Shown here piece by piece: positions 11,408 through 24,751 of a DNA stretch of 64,000 bases. Source of the DNA: Lethocerus indicus. Its lineage: Eukaryota; Arthropoda; Insecta; Hemiptera; Belostomatidae. Numbering within the stretch: position 1 is the stretch's first letter; every line of letters begins with the position of its first letter. The notes below the pieces were generated by a model, which saw only the letters and a program-made list of their open reading frames with translations, was not told the origin of the DNA and ran no database searches. The stretch covers positions 2,959,637-3,023,636 of the forward strand of contig JACDQD010000010.1 of NCBI GenBank assembly GCA_019843655.1, written 5' to 3'. The position numbers and the translations under genes are program-made.

Positions 11408-11524
11408 AGGAGGAAGGAGAGGAGGTCGCTATTCAAGATAAGAAGGGGCTCCCACTCCCACCCCCGTAGGATAATTTAATTCATTTATCAGGAGGGCGGT
11501 AAAAAAGCTTGGGGGTCGTTCCCC

Positions 11525-11642
11525 GGGGGAGGAAGGACGGTGATTGGTGGCTGGCCCAACCGCCCTCGGCAATCAAAAAAACACCCCACGGCCAACCCCA
11601 CCGACTGACCAAACCGCGGTCACCATTCACCCCTCCCGTATA
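11525..11642. repeat. Imperfect GC-rich inverted repeat (foldback)
   Basis: The left arm, GGGGAGG followed by GGTGATTGGTGGCTGG (about 11525-11557), resembles the reverse complement of the right arm (about 11611-11642), which reads GGGAGGGGTGAATGGTGACC. The pairing is imperfect over about 30 positions. It may be a MITE remnant or chance in biased sequence. Confidence 0.35.
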
Positions 11643-12669
11643 CCCCACCGTTTGATCTTCGGCGGTTCTTAGTTGCCGACAAATAAGTAAACGACAACAT
11701 TTCGAATACGACAGCTCTTGTGATCTGCCTCACCCTCGCTCGTTTGGTCATTTCCTAGCCTGCTTTCGGCTGTTCGTAATTTCAGTAGATTTCGCATCAG
11801 TTGGTAGGTGAATCACTTCGATATCAGTATAGTACATTTATTTTTATTGACATCGGCACTTAAATATAAACTATAGCAATTTAAATACAGTTGAAGATTC
11901 TTATGTGTTTCATGAAAGATATTGTCTTAAAGTGGTCGGTGTCTTTCGCGAAAAGCTAGCTCATATCTGATGATAATAACAGGTGAGCCTTAGTCATGCG
12001 AGTACACCATTCGGAAGGCGAGAATTATAAAGTTTAATTTTTAATTAAACTTAATGTTTAAGATCAGAAGCACCATGGTGAATGATATTAAGTCTAGATT
12101 TATACTTTCAATATCGCATACTCCGTTTATTAGTTTCTACATAAATGTTCATAATTCTTATAGTTATAAAAGAAAACTGTCGGAAGTGGAAGAAAAATGA
12201 TTCTTTTGTGTTAATCATGAACTGTTTAAAAGGGGAGTCCACCCAACTACTTCAGTGGTCCAGAAAACCTTTTAGAAAGCGATGGGACCTAGGCCAACGA
12301 CGGGGCCGTTGAAGAAAAGCAGGGCCGTATTGGAATGGACAAAGCTAAACGGGAAAAGGGCGAGGGGACCGTCCCTTCCAGGGGCAGTCCCAAGCAATAA
12401 GGCCCTTTCCGACGCCCGGTTAAATTGTCCGCATTCAACGCAAAACGCTGCACCCGGAATAAGCAATGAATCCCAATACGAGAGAACACATTCCGAGGGG
12501 CGATCCAGGTTCAACATACGGGGGAATGGAGATATTCCAATTATAATATTAACCGTAATGGCAGCACACAGCTATTTCTGAAACCCTCATGACTCGTTGT
12601 ACATATCCCCTTAAAGAATTATGAACAATAGGACATACGACGTTTAAATATTCCTAATCGGTAGTCGAC

Positions 12670-12915
12670 TTACGTAAATGACTCAATATATAGTGCAAAC
12701 CTACTGGCGATGGCAAGAAGCCAAAATAGGGCCATAAAAACCAAAGAGAAGGAAGAAGCAAAGGACAACGCTATAATATTCAAACCAATGACCACCACTA
12801 AAAATGTAAAGTGAAATTTATTATTAAAGAATTCGTTAAAAGTGCTATACCCTCTTGATAAAGAGGTTCTAACGAAATATGCAAGGTGAGTTATTTTTGT
12901 TTTAAACCATTCCAC
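12670..12915 (-). other. Unrecognised hydrophobic 81-codon frame (GTG start)
   Basis: The predicted product has a basic N-terminal third and then a hydrophobic stretch of about 45 residues, long enough for two membrane helices (about residues 36-76). The frame opens with GTG, its only internal methionine is near residue 61, and AT-rich DNA yields such hydrophobic frames by chance. No family is recognised and no neighbouring gene supports it. Confidence 0.1.
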
Positions 12916-13150
12916 CCGGAAATATATATGTTACAGGTTCAATTCGGGGGGTACTATGTACAGCCTTTAATGAGAACATACAGAAATGTCAAATGGCTAA
13001 ATGGAAGAGGGGGTCCCTATATTTTACTCGAATCCAATATGAACACAACTGTCAACGTTGCAGAATTCTCCTGACGTTTATTGGACTTTATAATACAGAA
13101 GGTTGACAGGCGACTACGATAATGCCACATGCGTCCTCGAGCGGACAATA

Positions 13151-13197
13151 ATAATTTATAATAATAAATATTTATTATTAATCGAATAATAAATTAT
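13151..13197. repeat. AT-rich cruciform-forming palindrome
   Basis: A perfect 22-bp palindrome spans 13159-13180, centred between 13169 and 13170. A second pair of 9-base arms, ATAATTTAT at 13151-13159 and ATAAATTAT at 13189-13197, flanks it. AT-rich palindromes of this kind extrude easily and are fragile. No gene context assigns a role. Confidence 0.75.
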
Positions 13198-15172
13198 ACG
13201 AAGCGTGGGTAATATTTCAAGATGCATAATAACCTCCCATTAATTATAAGGATGTCCCATTTTTATTTCAGTTCCCTTTAATTAAAAAAAGATGACCTAG
13301 TCTTTGATTTAACGAGCCCAACAATCGTGCAATGAAAGTGTATGTATTTTGAATAAAGATGAAGTCTGAATGTCCTAAAGGAGTCCGAATAAGTATGAAA
13401 TGGATGGCGTTTAACAGAGTGTAAGTATTTGTCGATGGGTATTAATTAATAATCTAAGAAGAGCGGGAGGGTGTGACTGGTAACGCCCCCACACCATCAA
13501 TCTTTGTCGAAGTTATTTCTCAACTTCGCTTGTAGCCTCGGGCTTAAATCTCGCCGAAGTTGCTCCTCCTTCATATTCCCCTTTCCTCTCCATTGGTCTT
13601 TGCGGCCCGTTAATTAAAACGGTACGTGAAGGGATGAAGGAAGGGACCTGCCGGCTCCATTGTCCCAACTTACTGATTTTCACTCGTTCCTTAAACAACC
13701 CCCTCCCTCTAGTCATCATCATTGCCGGACGGAATTGGCCAGTAGGCATTCATCAGAACGGCAACAAGAAAAAAATTCCCGCTCGATATTTGTTCATTCT
13801 TGAAATATCCCGAAATTTCTTGATCGTCTCTTGACAAAAACAAGATTAAAATATTTAAATTCTTCTCATGTCATCGTCTGTTATGCAATTAATTTTGAAA
13901 AATAATTTTTTTCATATCTTTTGAAACAGGAAACTCTTTCATTATTAACGAACACGATTCCATCAATTTATGTACAGTGGTCTGTATGATTGTAATTAGA
14001 ATATAATTAATATAGAAAATCCCACGCGAACACAAAGAGCAAACAACAAGGATAACAATGACCCATAACAGTTAGCTACCAATTACCCATAATTTATTCA
14101 TATTGTTCCGGTACCGCGCTTAACCACTATGGGCCTCATGGGAACCAATTTCGAAGAACAGCTGATGCTTCAAGCAACAGATGTCAGCTGTATTTAAGGA
14201 CGGATAAGTGTTCGATATTTACTGGGAAGTTTCCCGATTTCAGAAATTAAAATCAGCAATTTCGAAGAATTTTACTTACATTCTCTAAGCATAAATAAAA
14301 TACTGCCAAGGCCAGATTCGAAATAGAATCTCAATAAAATATTTATCCGATTTATAGAACTACAAAGTTGATTGATAATACTGAAGAAAAAATGGACAAG
14401 TATGAGGTCGCTGGTTTAGGACCCCATCATCCCAACGCGACTCATAACTAAAACAGTACCGCGGTTGAAAACTGAAACCTCAAACGGCCCGAAACCGGGA
14501 GCGGAAAAATGCAAACTTTCCCCCGGACTAACCCGTGTTCGGTATCTGGAAAGCACTCGGGCTCATTACTGAATCGATTATGAGTCCGAGCTTCGCCCCA
14601 CCGCTGAGAGTAGGTGGGATCTATTAAAAATGAATCCTCGCGTCCGAGAGTTCCGCCCGCATTAAAAATTCTAGGCCAATTCCCCGTCCAGGATTAATCC
14701 CAGTAATGTGCAAGTCCGCCGTCGCGAATGCGGAACAACTCCAATTTAAAATGTCTCAATAGTCTTAATTATTAACACACTTTCAGCGGATATTCCCTGC
14801 GCTCATGCCACCGGTGACCTCGTAGTTGTTTTTTTTTAACTAACGTCGGTCTCTAGGATACCGTTTTTAACACAGCATAAGTTCAATATTGACTACTGTA
14901 AATTATTGTTTATGCATAGAATATATGAAAATATTGGGACTCGAATATGCTGTGGGCAATGGGCAATCCTTAAAACTGAGAAAGCTCTCAGAAATGATAA
15001 TATTCTTTCAATGAGGAACACAGTGTGGAGCTACTATACCGCCAGATCCCGGGGCCTTATCTGCATAAAATAAATTGGAATTTGAATGCACGAAATAACA
15101 ACGAGAAATACCGCATCGCAAATATCCCCGCCGGCCGGGTGAATAAAATATTTAATTCACTTTTTTCCTGCT

Positions 15173-15183
15173 CCCCCCCCCCC
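15173..15183. repeat. C11 homopolymer
   Basis: Eleven consecutive C bases, part of the window-wide excess of long G/C runs. Confidence 0.95.
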
Positions 15184-17489
15184 GTGCTCAAGGGGCTAGA
15201 GAATTCCGCTTGAATTTCAAAATTCGAAGATGCCACGCGCCCACTCCAGGAGCGGCTCTCGCCACCACTTAACAGGGACGGGGGGACGGAGGCCTAGGCC
15301 CTGCTGGATGTGGAATTAATATCTGAATAAAACATTGCCGAAAATTTCGCCCACATTAATTATTCATAAAACGGTGGCCTCCGAACAGAGAGATAGCGCC
15401 GGCGAAACATGAAATACGGGCGATAAATAAAAAATAAAAAATGCGCTTTATTTAAATTTCTGAAGTGGACACGAAAGTGCGGAGTGTAATGAAATTTTAT
15501 TTTGCGGACCTAAATTAAAATCCGATTTAATCCAATAGTTTATATCTAACACGCGAATATTTTGATGTAATAAATTAAACACGCTGGAATTTTTACTAGA
15601 AGCTGATTTTTTTGTTTCAACGGGGACGGGATAACTTCTTAGAGCTGAACCTGAGGACAGTTTTGTATATTTCTTGATAACTCGTGTGCATGCCTCAAAC
15701 GAATGGTCATATATTCAGCACAATGATGGCAAAAAGCTCTTTTTTTGCGATAGTATATCGGATAATATGAAATGTAGGTATCATCCGATTATTATAAAGT
15801 GGTTGTATGTGGGCCCCGAGACAAGCAACGGGTCGATTCGTCAAAGGCGGAACAGCAGATTGCGCTGTTCCGACTGACGTCTAAACCGGATATTATGCCG
15901 CAGGCCGATATCCGTTCCGGGGAGGAAAATCACGCCCAGGAGCTGGTTCTGAAGTCAGTTCAAAGACGGAGGATGTTGGCGTACTTTCGACTGCGCTTAT
16001 TAACGGATATACGTTCGACTGTCGAAACATTCTAGACAGTAAACAGCCGCAAGGATAACAAAATATCGCTCGAAAATGTATAGGCATGTTACGAAAATAT
16101 CTTTGTTGGTGTGTTATCTCATAGAAACAAATATCGGAAAACATAACTATGCGACTGAATTTTAATTAAAAGTATATTTTAGGAACTAAAAAACACGACT
16201 TTATCGGACATTGGATCGGAGCCTATGAAAATCTTTCTTTTCCATACAAATACATTGAACAACGTTCCGTTAGTGACATATTGTGTACGAAAATGTACCC
16301 AACATTATTTATATTATGCTTGATGAGGGTGAAAAATAAAAACTGTTAAGTGCTGAAAATTCCGAAAAGTGCCATAAAATGTTATGGTAAGCTCGTGGGT
16401 GAAAAATTAGAAACAAATATTTAAATTTCCACTCGGCACAAACAGAGCCTTACAAAGCGACGAAACCAACATTTCTTTTTTTGTAAGCTAACTGTTGCTC
16501 AGAAGTCATAACAGATTAAAGTGGGTTAATGGAAGCCGAAGGTGGAAGAGTTTTTTGTTGTTTCTACCGTAGCGCGATGTTAAGTGCTGAGCTAGGGCAG
16601 GAGCGAGGGCGGGACGCTTGCCAAGAGCAACACATGTTGCTCCTCCGCTTAAACGTTTCCAACAGCAACACGCTCTTGTACACAAACACGAGCGCGCCTT
16701 TCCATCCTGTTCCTAACTAGATTGCCGCACGCCGGCTCATATGTGTGTTACAGCGCCCCTTCCTTTCTTATGCGCCGAGCTCGGCGCCGGGTCGAAGCAA
16801 AAAACCATTGCCCGGAGAGAGCACGGGGTCAGAATAGGGTCAGAAGTTCAGAAACAACATAAAATAGAACCGGATTACATTTATTGCAGCCCGATTCGGC
16901 TTATCTTTCCCCCATTATATTCGTAACAGACTAATTTGGGTAATATTCCTATTCCAATGATTTTTATAACTGATTCCTTGAACTTTCTTGAACTTGAACA
17001 GTGAAAGTACCGTGAACCTTACTAGTAACGGATTCGCACGCCCCATTTGGTTCAGGTTTGTACGGAAATAGGCGTAGAACAGTTTTTGAACTCGGCTGGA
17101 AAAATCTTTTCCCGTACGAAGCAGACAGCAGAACGGTCTAGCGGATAAGGTAACTGTAATCGCGGGGCATCCGACAACAATTCCGTTATACGGCCGTCGC
17201 GAATACGTCCGGTAACCGATCGACAGTTCCGCTCGAACGGAGTAATCCCGGAGTGGACCTACAGTCTCGACCAGGGATCATCCAAGAACTATACCAGTCG
17301 GCTGAAACTCCTAATATAGTAGCCTACATCGTTAACACAATGCGTGTGCGTACAATACATCATTGGAGTTAAGTAAAAACGTTCGAATTATTCTAAGATT
17401 AAACAGAAGGGTGAAAGGGGGGGTAGAGAGCGTAATAAGGATCTTACCTCCAGATAATGGACGGTTTCCCTACAGGCCTACGAACCTCC

Positions 17490-17534
17490 CTATAATATAG
17501 GAACACTCTATAGTGTTCCTATAATATCGGAACT
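17490..17534. repeat. Strong hairpin overlapping a 15-of-16 direct repeat
   Basis: Bases 17492-17507 and 17512-17527 pair at 15 of 16 positions around a 4-base loop (CTAT). The inner 12 pairs are perfect, with core arms AGGAACACT and AGTGTTCCT. The word CTATAATATAGGAAC at 17490 also recurs as CTATAATATCGGAAC at 17519. Having both an inverted and a direct repeat is unusual and resembles a small foldback or MITE-like remnant. There is no T tract or gene that would make it a terminator. Confidence 0.8.
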
Positions 17535-17601
17535 AATCAGATGAAATTAATATATTCGTACTTTATTGTCCATATTTGAACTCCCGAATTCGAATATAAA
17601 A

Positions 17602-17616
17602 TTAGGTTGGCAAAAA
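17602..17616 (+). mobile_element. Mariner-ITR-like word (solo, doubtful)
   Basis: TTAGGTTGGCAAAAA resembles the outer end of some mariner terminal inverted repeats. No matching inverted end was found within about 1.5 kb and no transposase frame is present. The 11-mer ATTAGGTTGGC occurs once more on the minus strand at 3445-3455. Probably chance. Confidence 0.1.
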
Positions 17617-19208
17617 TTTATAAAATATCAATACCTTGATCTTCACGGTTTCCGTAACATGGTGGCTACGGAAGTAGTTAGCTGCTGAAATTAGATATAC
17701 ATAGATAATTGGTTGCAGCATTTCTTTAACCGAGGATCCAGGAATATACTTATAAGGAATACAAATTAGAATGTTTCCTGGCAACAACGCGGATGCTTCT
17801 TTCTCACTTGACTTACAAGTAGTTTACTACATACCAGCACAGGTATTCAATTAATCGTTTCCCTAGGATATGAAATACTCTGCCAAGTTTACCTATAGAC
17901 ATAATTTACTGTTAGGGAGCTTGTTGGTGAGGAAATACTACTGTCCGCGGCGGGAAACCGCCCCAGGACTAACCCAGGTACAATCGAGAGGGGGTGGACA
18001 ATCCCGAATTAATTTTCTGGCTGGCTAAATCAATTAAATTATGGATATTATTGGTATAATCTTTACTGCATAGAAAGCTAAAATCAGTAGGGAGATATAA
18101 TCAACGTTCAGTATATGCCAAAGATACTCACACGATTTGTAGTGTTTTTTCATTACATAAAAGTACGCTCGGAAGTATCTTTGGACAAAAATAAGGGGTC
18201 ATACAACTCAGTTATACTCAGCTGAACAGTTTTTTGAACTTAACAATTATTCCTTCTTCTGACTGTCGGATCGTCGGGAGCTCGGTACGGCCGAGTGGCT
18301 CGTAAATCAAAGGGCTCAAATACGGGAATTTTCTGCTAGATAAACGAGGAGAATAAAACAAACAAGGGGGAGGGGAAACGGCATTTCATCGCAGCCCAGC
18401 AGTGGATTATAGCTCCGGGGGCCCCCACAGTTCTGCTTGAAGAATGGCCGGCAGTACGCGCCCGACCATTAGCGCCCGAGTTCCGAATCACAATCCATCT
18501 TCGCCCGATCTCCAGCGACCGCTCTTCGGGTTAACGCCCGTCGTTCCGCGACACGTTTCTTCTCCCTACCCGATTCCGCTTCCCCTCTCGAATCATTTCG
18601 CTAATTGTTCGAACGTTTACGTCGTGAATAACGATCGCGCGGTCGAAGACGGAAAGGCGGAAGAGAAACGGGAGTGAGCGTGATGAAAATATTAAGACCC
18701 CCCCTCCTCCGAGGAGCAACAGCTGCACTTTACGGACTGCACAAACTGTGGCAATTCAGATTCCCCCCCGCCGTTCGCCCCTCACAACGCGGGCCAAGAT
18801 TTATGCACGATAATTATAACAGTGTAACGAGCGCCTTTCCTACTCGAGGAAGAGAGAAATTATAACTCAAATAGCCGCCCTTTGTTAACGTCCGGTAAAC
18901 GAAAAATAAGCCGGCAAATTAGAATTAATTCTAATATTTGGAAAGCAATGTTTCCAATATATAAACGCAGAACAGTCATAAGTGTGCATATTATGTTTTT
19001 TCCAATATTTACAATAACCGCAAGTATGGTTTCCGCGTTGTATTGCATATCATTTACTTGTAAAATCAATCTACCCATGTAGGAAATACAATTGTGTAAT
19101 CTCTGACACTCTTTTTCTTTCTTGTTTTTTATAGCAAATACAATGAAAAATAAACGTAACGATTGCCACGAGCCTTGGACGTTCTTAATAGGAAGTTATA
19201 CCATTGTT

Positions 19209-19229
19209 GGGGGGGGGGGGGGGGGGGGG
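19209..19229 (+). repeat. G21 homopolymer
   Basis: Twenty-one consecutive G bases, the longest homopolymer in the window. It is an intrinsic quadruplex former, and its true length is hard to sequence accurately. Confidence 0.95.
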
Positions 19230-21290
19230 ATTTATGGCGTTCGTATCAGCGAGGTTTCGCAATATCGTCACTCGTGCGATTGTCTGTCTCCTTTCACCTA
19301 TTTCGCCATCTGACCATCGACAGTAGCATTCTGTAAGTTAATACTGTCGGGAGTAACGTTAGCGGACGAAACGCAATACCAGTTTTTTTGTATACCAATA
19401 TTTGATCTCCTCGCTGGATATCATCGCTCTATACTGCACTTTAAAATACCTTACAAATAACCAGTTAAGATCCGTCGATCAAAGTCATTCTCCAGGACAA
19501 TAAGTAATGTAACAATATACTCTAAAAGCGTTGGAACAAATTATTCACGACCTCGTCATCGAATGTCGGTAGGGGAAGGGCGGTTTATATCCCTTAAAGA
19601 GACCGACAGGATTGGTGCGGGACCGCCTTCTTCTTCAATTTGCCAAATTAATAAAGAAGAAGGGGGCACCTAATGGAAGGGAAGGTGGGGGAGCCGGGAG
19701 CCCCCTACTCGGACTTTGAATAATAAATCTCCCGCCGATTGATGGGCGTCACTCGTGAAAAATGCCTAATAACCACCGACCGCGGGTCCCCTACAAGAAA
19801 GGGGAGGGTGATACCATTACCCTTAATCATCCTGAGGTCCCCGAGGCCGATGAGCGTGCTGCGACAGGAAATGCGAAACGAGTTTAAAGAAACGAATCGG
19901 TTCCACTTAACAGTAATTGGCCAAACGTAAATCCCCCAATCAGAATTCTTTTTGTATCTCACGCTGTAGGAGCTTGCCGGTGTTTCCGGAGTAAAAAACG
20001 TGTAACGCCAGTAATTCAGACATTAAATACAGAAACTATTTGTAACAAATTAATACTGAAGGAATCACCCAACAGAAGACTATATAAGATTAGCCCTCCC
20101 GAGGCAATAGAAGGCGCCAATTTCCGCACAATTTCCAAAAAGTTAAACTACAGCGCTGTTAAAACTAACTAGCGAAATTTAAAAATGCCTAAGCTTCCGA
20201 ATCGAACAACAGATAAGTCAACATAATAAATCATAAAGCTGTGATTTTCTTATTTTGACTGAAGAAATTAAAGTACAATCTTGTCTTTAAATATGCATAT
20301 TTTATATTGTTTATATTGATGTTGTACTAGAAATATTATATGATTTATTATTCGCCTATGCGGCCAAAAAAAATCAATTAAAATCCTAAAATATATAAGT
20401 CTGAACATGTTGGTTTACTCAGGAATAGATAACTCGACGGCTTTCTTAAGGATACAGCTCGCACCGATCGGGATTTACAGGAAGCGCTACCAACTTGTAA
20501 CCGTTTCCAACGCTCAATTCACGAACATAATTAAAACAGTATTCAATTCAAACCCAAGCCGAATTTTTTGGTTCTTCTTATTTACGGTTTGGATCGAGGG
20601 TTTTCCATTAACAGGATCAACTTAGGAGCTCAAAGTATAGAAATAATAATATTCAAAGACACAGTTTACCGAATAATCTTTTTCAATCTCATTTCCAGGC
20701 CGGATTAACAAGATCTGGCTCCGACCCCGGAAAAAAGAGGAAACCGTACCCGCGTTTCGGTATAGGGGAAACGGAGGAGATAAGGGACACCTGCGACAGG
20801 ATAACAACTGCCCCGCACAGCGAGGGGCGAAAACCGGGGAAAAATAAGGGGATGAAGGGGGCGGCATCCAAGCCCCAGACACAGGAGGGTCCCCCCCGGC
20901 CAAACTTCCTATTGTAGATAAGGCCCGCTGCTCTCTCGGCCTATCAATGGACTATCCGCTCCGCTGGGCACAGAAACTGGCCCCTGTCAAAAAGAGATCC
21001 GCCTACACCACTCCTATTATATCGTTTGATTCGATGTTCTCTATTAAATTGAAACTCCTTTACAGAAGTCTGCCGTCGACGTCATAATATTGTAAATACA
21101 GTTATCCGGTTTTATTTTCCATGCTTTCAACCGTATTTGTGGTTCCAGGCGCTTTTTGTAACCGGTAATAGGACTTGGATTTGGAGGAAAGGACGGCCGT
21201 CATCGGTAAATGTGCTAGATGTTGCGGGATGTTGGGCGTTTATACAGGGTATGGTATCGGAGTATAAGAGGATGGTTATACTATCCTGTG

Positions 21291-21294
<4 letters not shown>

Positions 21295-21338
<44 letters not shown>
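21295..21338. repeat. (TA)22 microsatellite
   Basis: A perfect 44-base TA array, preceded by GTTT (so reading GTTTTATA), as is the (TA)21 array at 35685. Confidence 0.98.
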
Positions 21339-21342
<4 letters not shown>

Positions 21343-24300
21343 CACGTTGTCCTGTATTAAATCCAATGTCCGCGTTTCCCAAAGCTGCCAATAGGGAACA
21401 TCAACGCGTCAACCTGCCGTATAAGTCTTTTCGCTGCCTCCACGTCGGAAATATAATGGTGGAAGCAGTTTGAACTGCCGGGGGCGGAAGCACATCGTGT
21501 CGGAGGCGGGTCGAGGTGCCCCCCCGGATCGGCTATCGATCCGACGGGAGACGTCCCCAGGGCAGATGATACTCTAATGGCATCCCCGTGACAACTAGGA
21601 CAGAGCGCAAGCTGACTCATCCATTAGCCTAGGTCCGGGTATCTAGATACGACTAACCCTCTGCCGCTAACCGACTAAATCTGTATGACACATAATAATC
21701 GCATTCTCATCGATTTATCGATACATACGCCCTCCGGGATAAGAAAACGTGAATTATTTAGCAGCAATATTCCATGCAGGTTTATTAAGAAAAGATGACA
21801 GGGATGCACGAACGGAAAGAATCAACTTCCAAAAGATGAAGTAACAAAAAAAATGCTTACGTAACATTGTGCTATGAAGATGTAATGAGAAAAAAAGGTA
21901 GAATGTCCCAGCAAAATTCAATGTCAACTTAGAATTAACGCTTTAGAACAAATTATTTGATTCGAGTTATAAAATAAATTGAACGCAGCAGACAATATGA
22001 TGAAAAAATCTCTTTGGGAATGAGATTTCACTTCGAAAAATTACAACTCCGTACGTTATCATCGTTGTACGTCATCATTTAACGGTTCCTCAATATCTCT
22101 CTTCAACTTCCATGTTTTGCAAATATAATAAAAAGTAAAATTACCGATGCCTCGCAATCTGAAAGCAGCCTATAGACATTGTAAGGGTTGTATCGCGATT
22201 GTAATTGGGAAAATTCACTAATTGACCCGGGTTGGAATCCCCACGGGCCAAATTTTCATTAAACCCAAAAAAAGTTTGTCGGCCCAAGCGGAAGCGCACA
22301 AAAGAAGGGAGGAGGGACGCGAATGAAAGGAGTCCGCGAAGAGTGAAGACATCCAGGGGACAAGGGCGCCAGATGAAGTAACGCGATTACCACCCTCACA
22401 AACACAACTCCCCCAAAACCATTACTCACAACGCCTCAATTACCGACATATTTCTCTGAGTAGCCGGCCCAATTCTATACCCTAATGGCTAATACTTTTT
22501 AACCCGGAGAGCGTGTTCATGATAATATGAACTATGTCTTATCAATTTTTCACTTAGAGTTTTAACATGGCTTAACGTTAACACGGTATTGAAGTTTTAT
22601 AATTATAAAAAATGTTATAATAATGAAGAATATATAGCGACGTTTGTTATAACGTGTAGCGTGGGAGTATTAAAGGCTAACGTCGCTTCCATTCTGCGGA
22701 ACAGCCAATTGAGGGATCATAACGTCTTTCGACAATAAAAACGGTATTTCCCCTGACACTTAATAAGCATACCATTGTGGTTCCACGGCGAGAGCTACGT
22801 ACGTCCGTCGGGGACTGAAATCGTGCGGTTGACAGGCACGAAACGGCGTCTGAGTTGGGCCCCGAATAGAGCCACGAAAGAGGGGGGGGTGTTCAGGAAG
22901 ACACGATACCGCTACCGACCGATTCGTGACGATTGCTCAAAACACGCGTTAACCCACTTTCCAAAATAACTATTCACAACGGTTATCCTGGCAACGGAAC
23001 GGACGTGGGCACGCTAATGCCTACTTAATCTAATCATTCCGCCATTCAAATACGAGACAAAGATCGACTGGACGCCGGTGAAACGGAGAGATTATCGCCT
23101 GAAGATACAGAGAGCTGAAGACATCAATCCTTCATGTTATTTTACTAAAGCCAGGATCTGGAACTAATAAACTGCACTACCGAGGATGGCGAGAAGCAGA
23201 AACCGGTAGAATACGACTAGACGAGGGATTTTCATATTTATCGTACGTCAAAATTAATACCAGTCATATCAGAAGACAGCTAAACAGGACGATTTAAAGA
23301 AAATTCCAGGTAAAAAACATCGTTCATTTTAAGTTACAAAGAATAGTAGAATCAATTATTTTTAATTATTTCATGACTCCCTGATGGGGGAGTGGAGGCA
23401 GAATTTCACAAGAATTATGATAACCACGATGTAATGAATTATCCTTCTAATTATTTCATCCATTATTTGAATAACACGTGCATTTTTTTGCGAACTTTCT
23501 TATAATTCCAGAAATGAGAGACATTTAATTTTCTGCATTTTAAAGTTGTTCACTCGAGTTAATAAAAAGGCTTTAATCACGATGTTGGATACACAGATTT
23601 GAGTCGGATAAATTAATTTTATTTCTTAGGAGCAAGGTTTGGAATATAATCACTTTACCACCGCTTTGTTTAAATTCATTTAATACGGGGGCCGTAGAGG
23701 GTTTAACCCAAGGGAGAATAATAAGGGACTCGGGTTTTCCTTCACAATGGGAATCGTGAATGAGAGCTAGCGCATCATAAAAACGGGTACTTTTCCAGGA
23801 CAAACGCCCGAGGAGCCCATCGCCTCCTTCAACGCCTTACGGATTTTCTATATAAAAAAACCTCTTTTATTTTCCTCGCCCGCGCGCCTGTTTTCCCTCC
23901 CTCCCATCGCCATTTCGCTCGGGTTTCGATCACAATAAAAACAGGAGAGAACCCCGAGATTCACCGACCGAGAACCGGATAACGAGAGAGGCGGACCAAG
24001 AGCAACGGGGCCACTTGAGACAGGGACTGAAATTATTAGGAGCGGGGTATGATATATGTCGATAACGATGTCAGCCTCAACCGGAAGACCAAAAACGAAC
24101 CACATGAAATGCGACTACCAAAAAATCCTATTTCGTCCATAACAGGAAAGCAATCCGTTCGTGATTACTTTTCAAATTCGCTATTAACATTGAAGTAAGA
24201 CAACAAAACGCGTCGTCCGGACGACAATAACCTGGAGGTTGCTGGTCGAAATGGGCCCGAGGAAAAATTCAGGGTAAACGCAATACAAGCACGCTCTCAG

Positions 24301-24738
24301 GTTAACCGTAATTAACTCTCGGAACGGATCCGAGAAATTCAATAATCGGAATTAAGCACGTCTTTCTTCCCAGCCGGAGGATCATTGTCCAAATTAAGCA
24401 GTCTCATTAAACCGAATTGAAAACGCCACGCCCGGCCCGGGCAATTCACAAAAGCACAAATTGAAGGTCGAGACAAAAGGAGCCCGGTCATTATAAACCG
24501 TCAAAATAATTATTTTTGTACTCCTCCTCTTTTTTCTTATCCTTCCTTTGTTTGTCTCTTGGAGAGGAACGGGTCGAGGAGGGTTTGTTAGAGCGACTCC
24601 GGCTCGAGTAGTTAATTCCGCGGGACACCTCCAGAGTGTGAGTGAGGGGGGAAACTCGAGAGACGCTGATTACACCACGGCCGTGTTGCTGACCCCAAAA
24701 GCGAGAAATTCCTCCTTCAGAATTTAACTTTGATCTTT

Positions 24739-24751
24739 AAAAAAAAAAAAA
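24739..24751 (+). repeat. A13 homopolymer
   Basis: Thirteen consecutive A bases. No upstream element body or flanking target duplication suggests a retroposon tail. Confidence 0.95.

Larger units (their letters stand above)
10301..12669. other. Repeat-bearing non-coding stretch
   Basis: No gene is recognised. The interval contains both copies of repeat R1, the 11525-11642 foldback and two of three loci sharing a TTCG...TCAGTA module (11050-11065 and 11767-11787). The 114-codon plus frame at 10783-11127 begins at TTG and looks like chance. The plus and minus frames at 12272-12581 overlap each other and are likewise unrecognised. Confidence 0.5.
12916..16500. other. AT-rich non-coding stretch, no gene seen
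   Basis: Holds the AT cruciform at 13151-13197 and a C11 run at 15173-15183. Frames are 83 codons or fewer. The overlapping frames around 15674-16144 on both strands have no recognised content. I see nothing else. Confidence 0.55.
16501..20400. other. Non-coding stretch with CpG-rich block
   Basis: No gene recognised. An 18-base near-palindrome (arms GAGCAACA and TGTTGCTC) lies at about 16625-16642. The CpG-rich, pyrimidine-skewed block at 18440-18680 contains a 77-codon ATG frame (18444-18677) that reads as low-information Pro/Ser/Arg-rich sequence. The hairpin at 17490-17534 and the G21 run are listed separately. Confidence 0.5.

Noticed and set aside
17602..17616. Mariner terminal repeat
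   Set aside because: No opposite end, target-site duplication or transposase frame was found; kept only as a very low-confidence entry.
21127..21473. Open frames with Tyr-Ile repeats
   Set aside because: They are translations of the TA microsatellite, not proteins.
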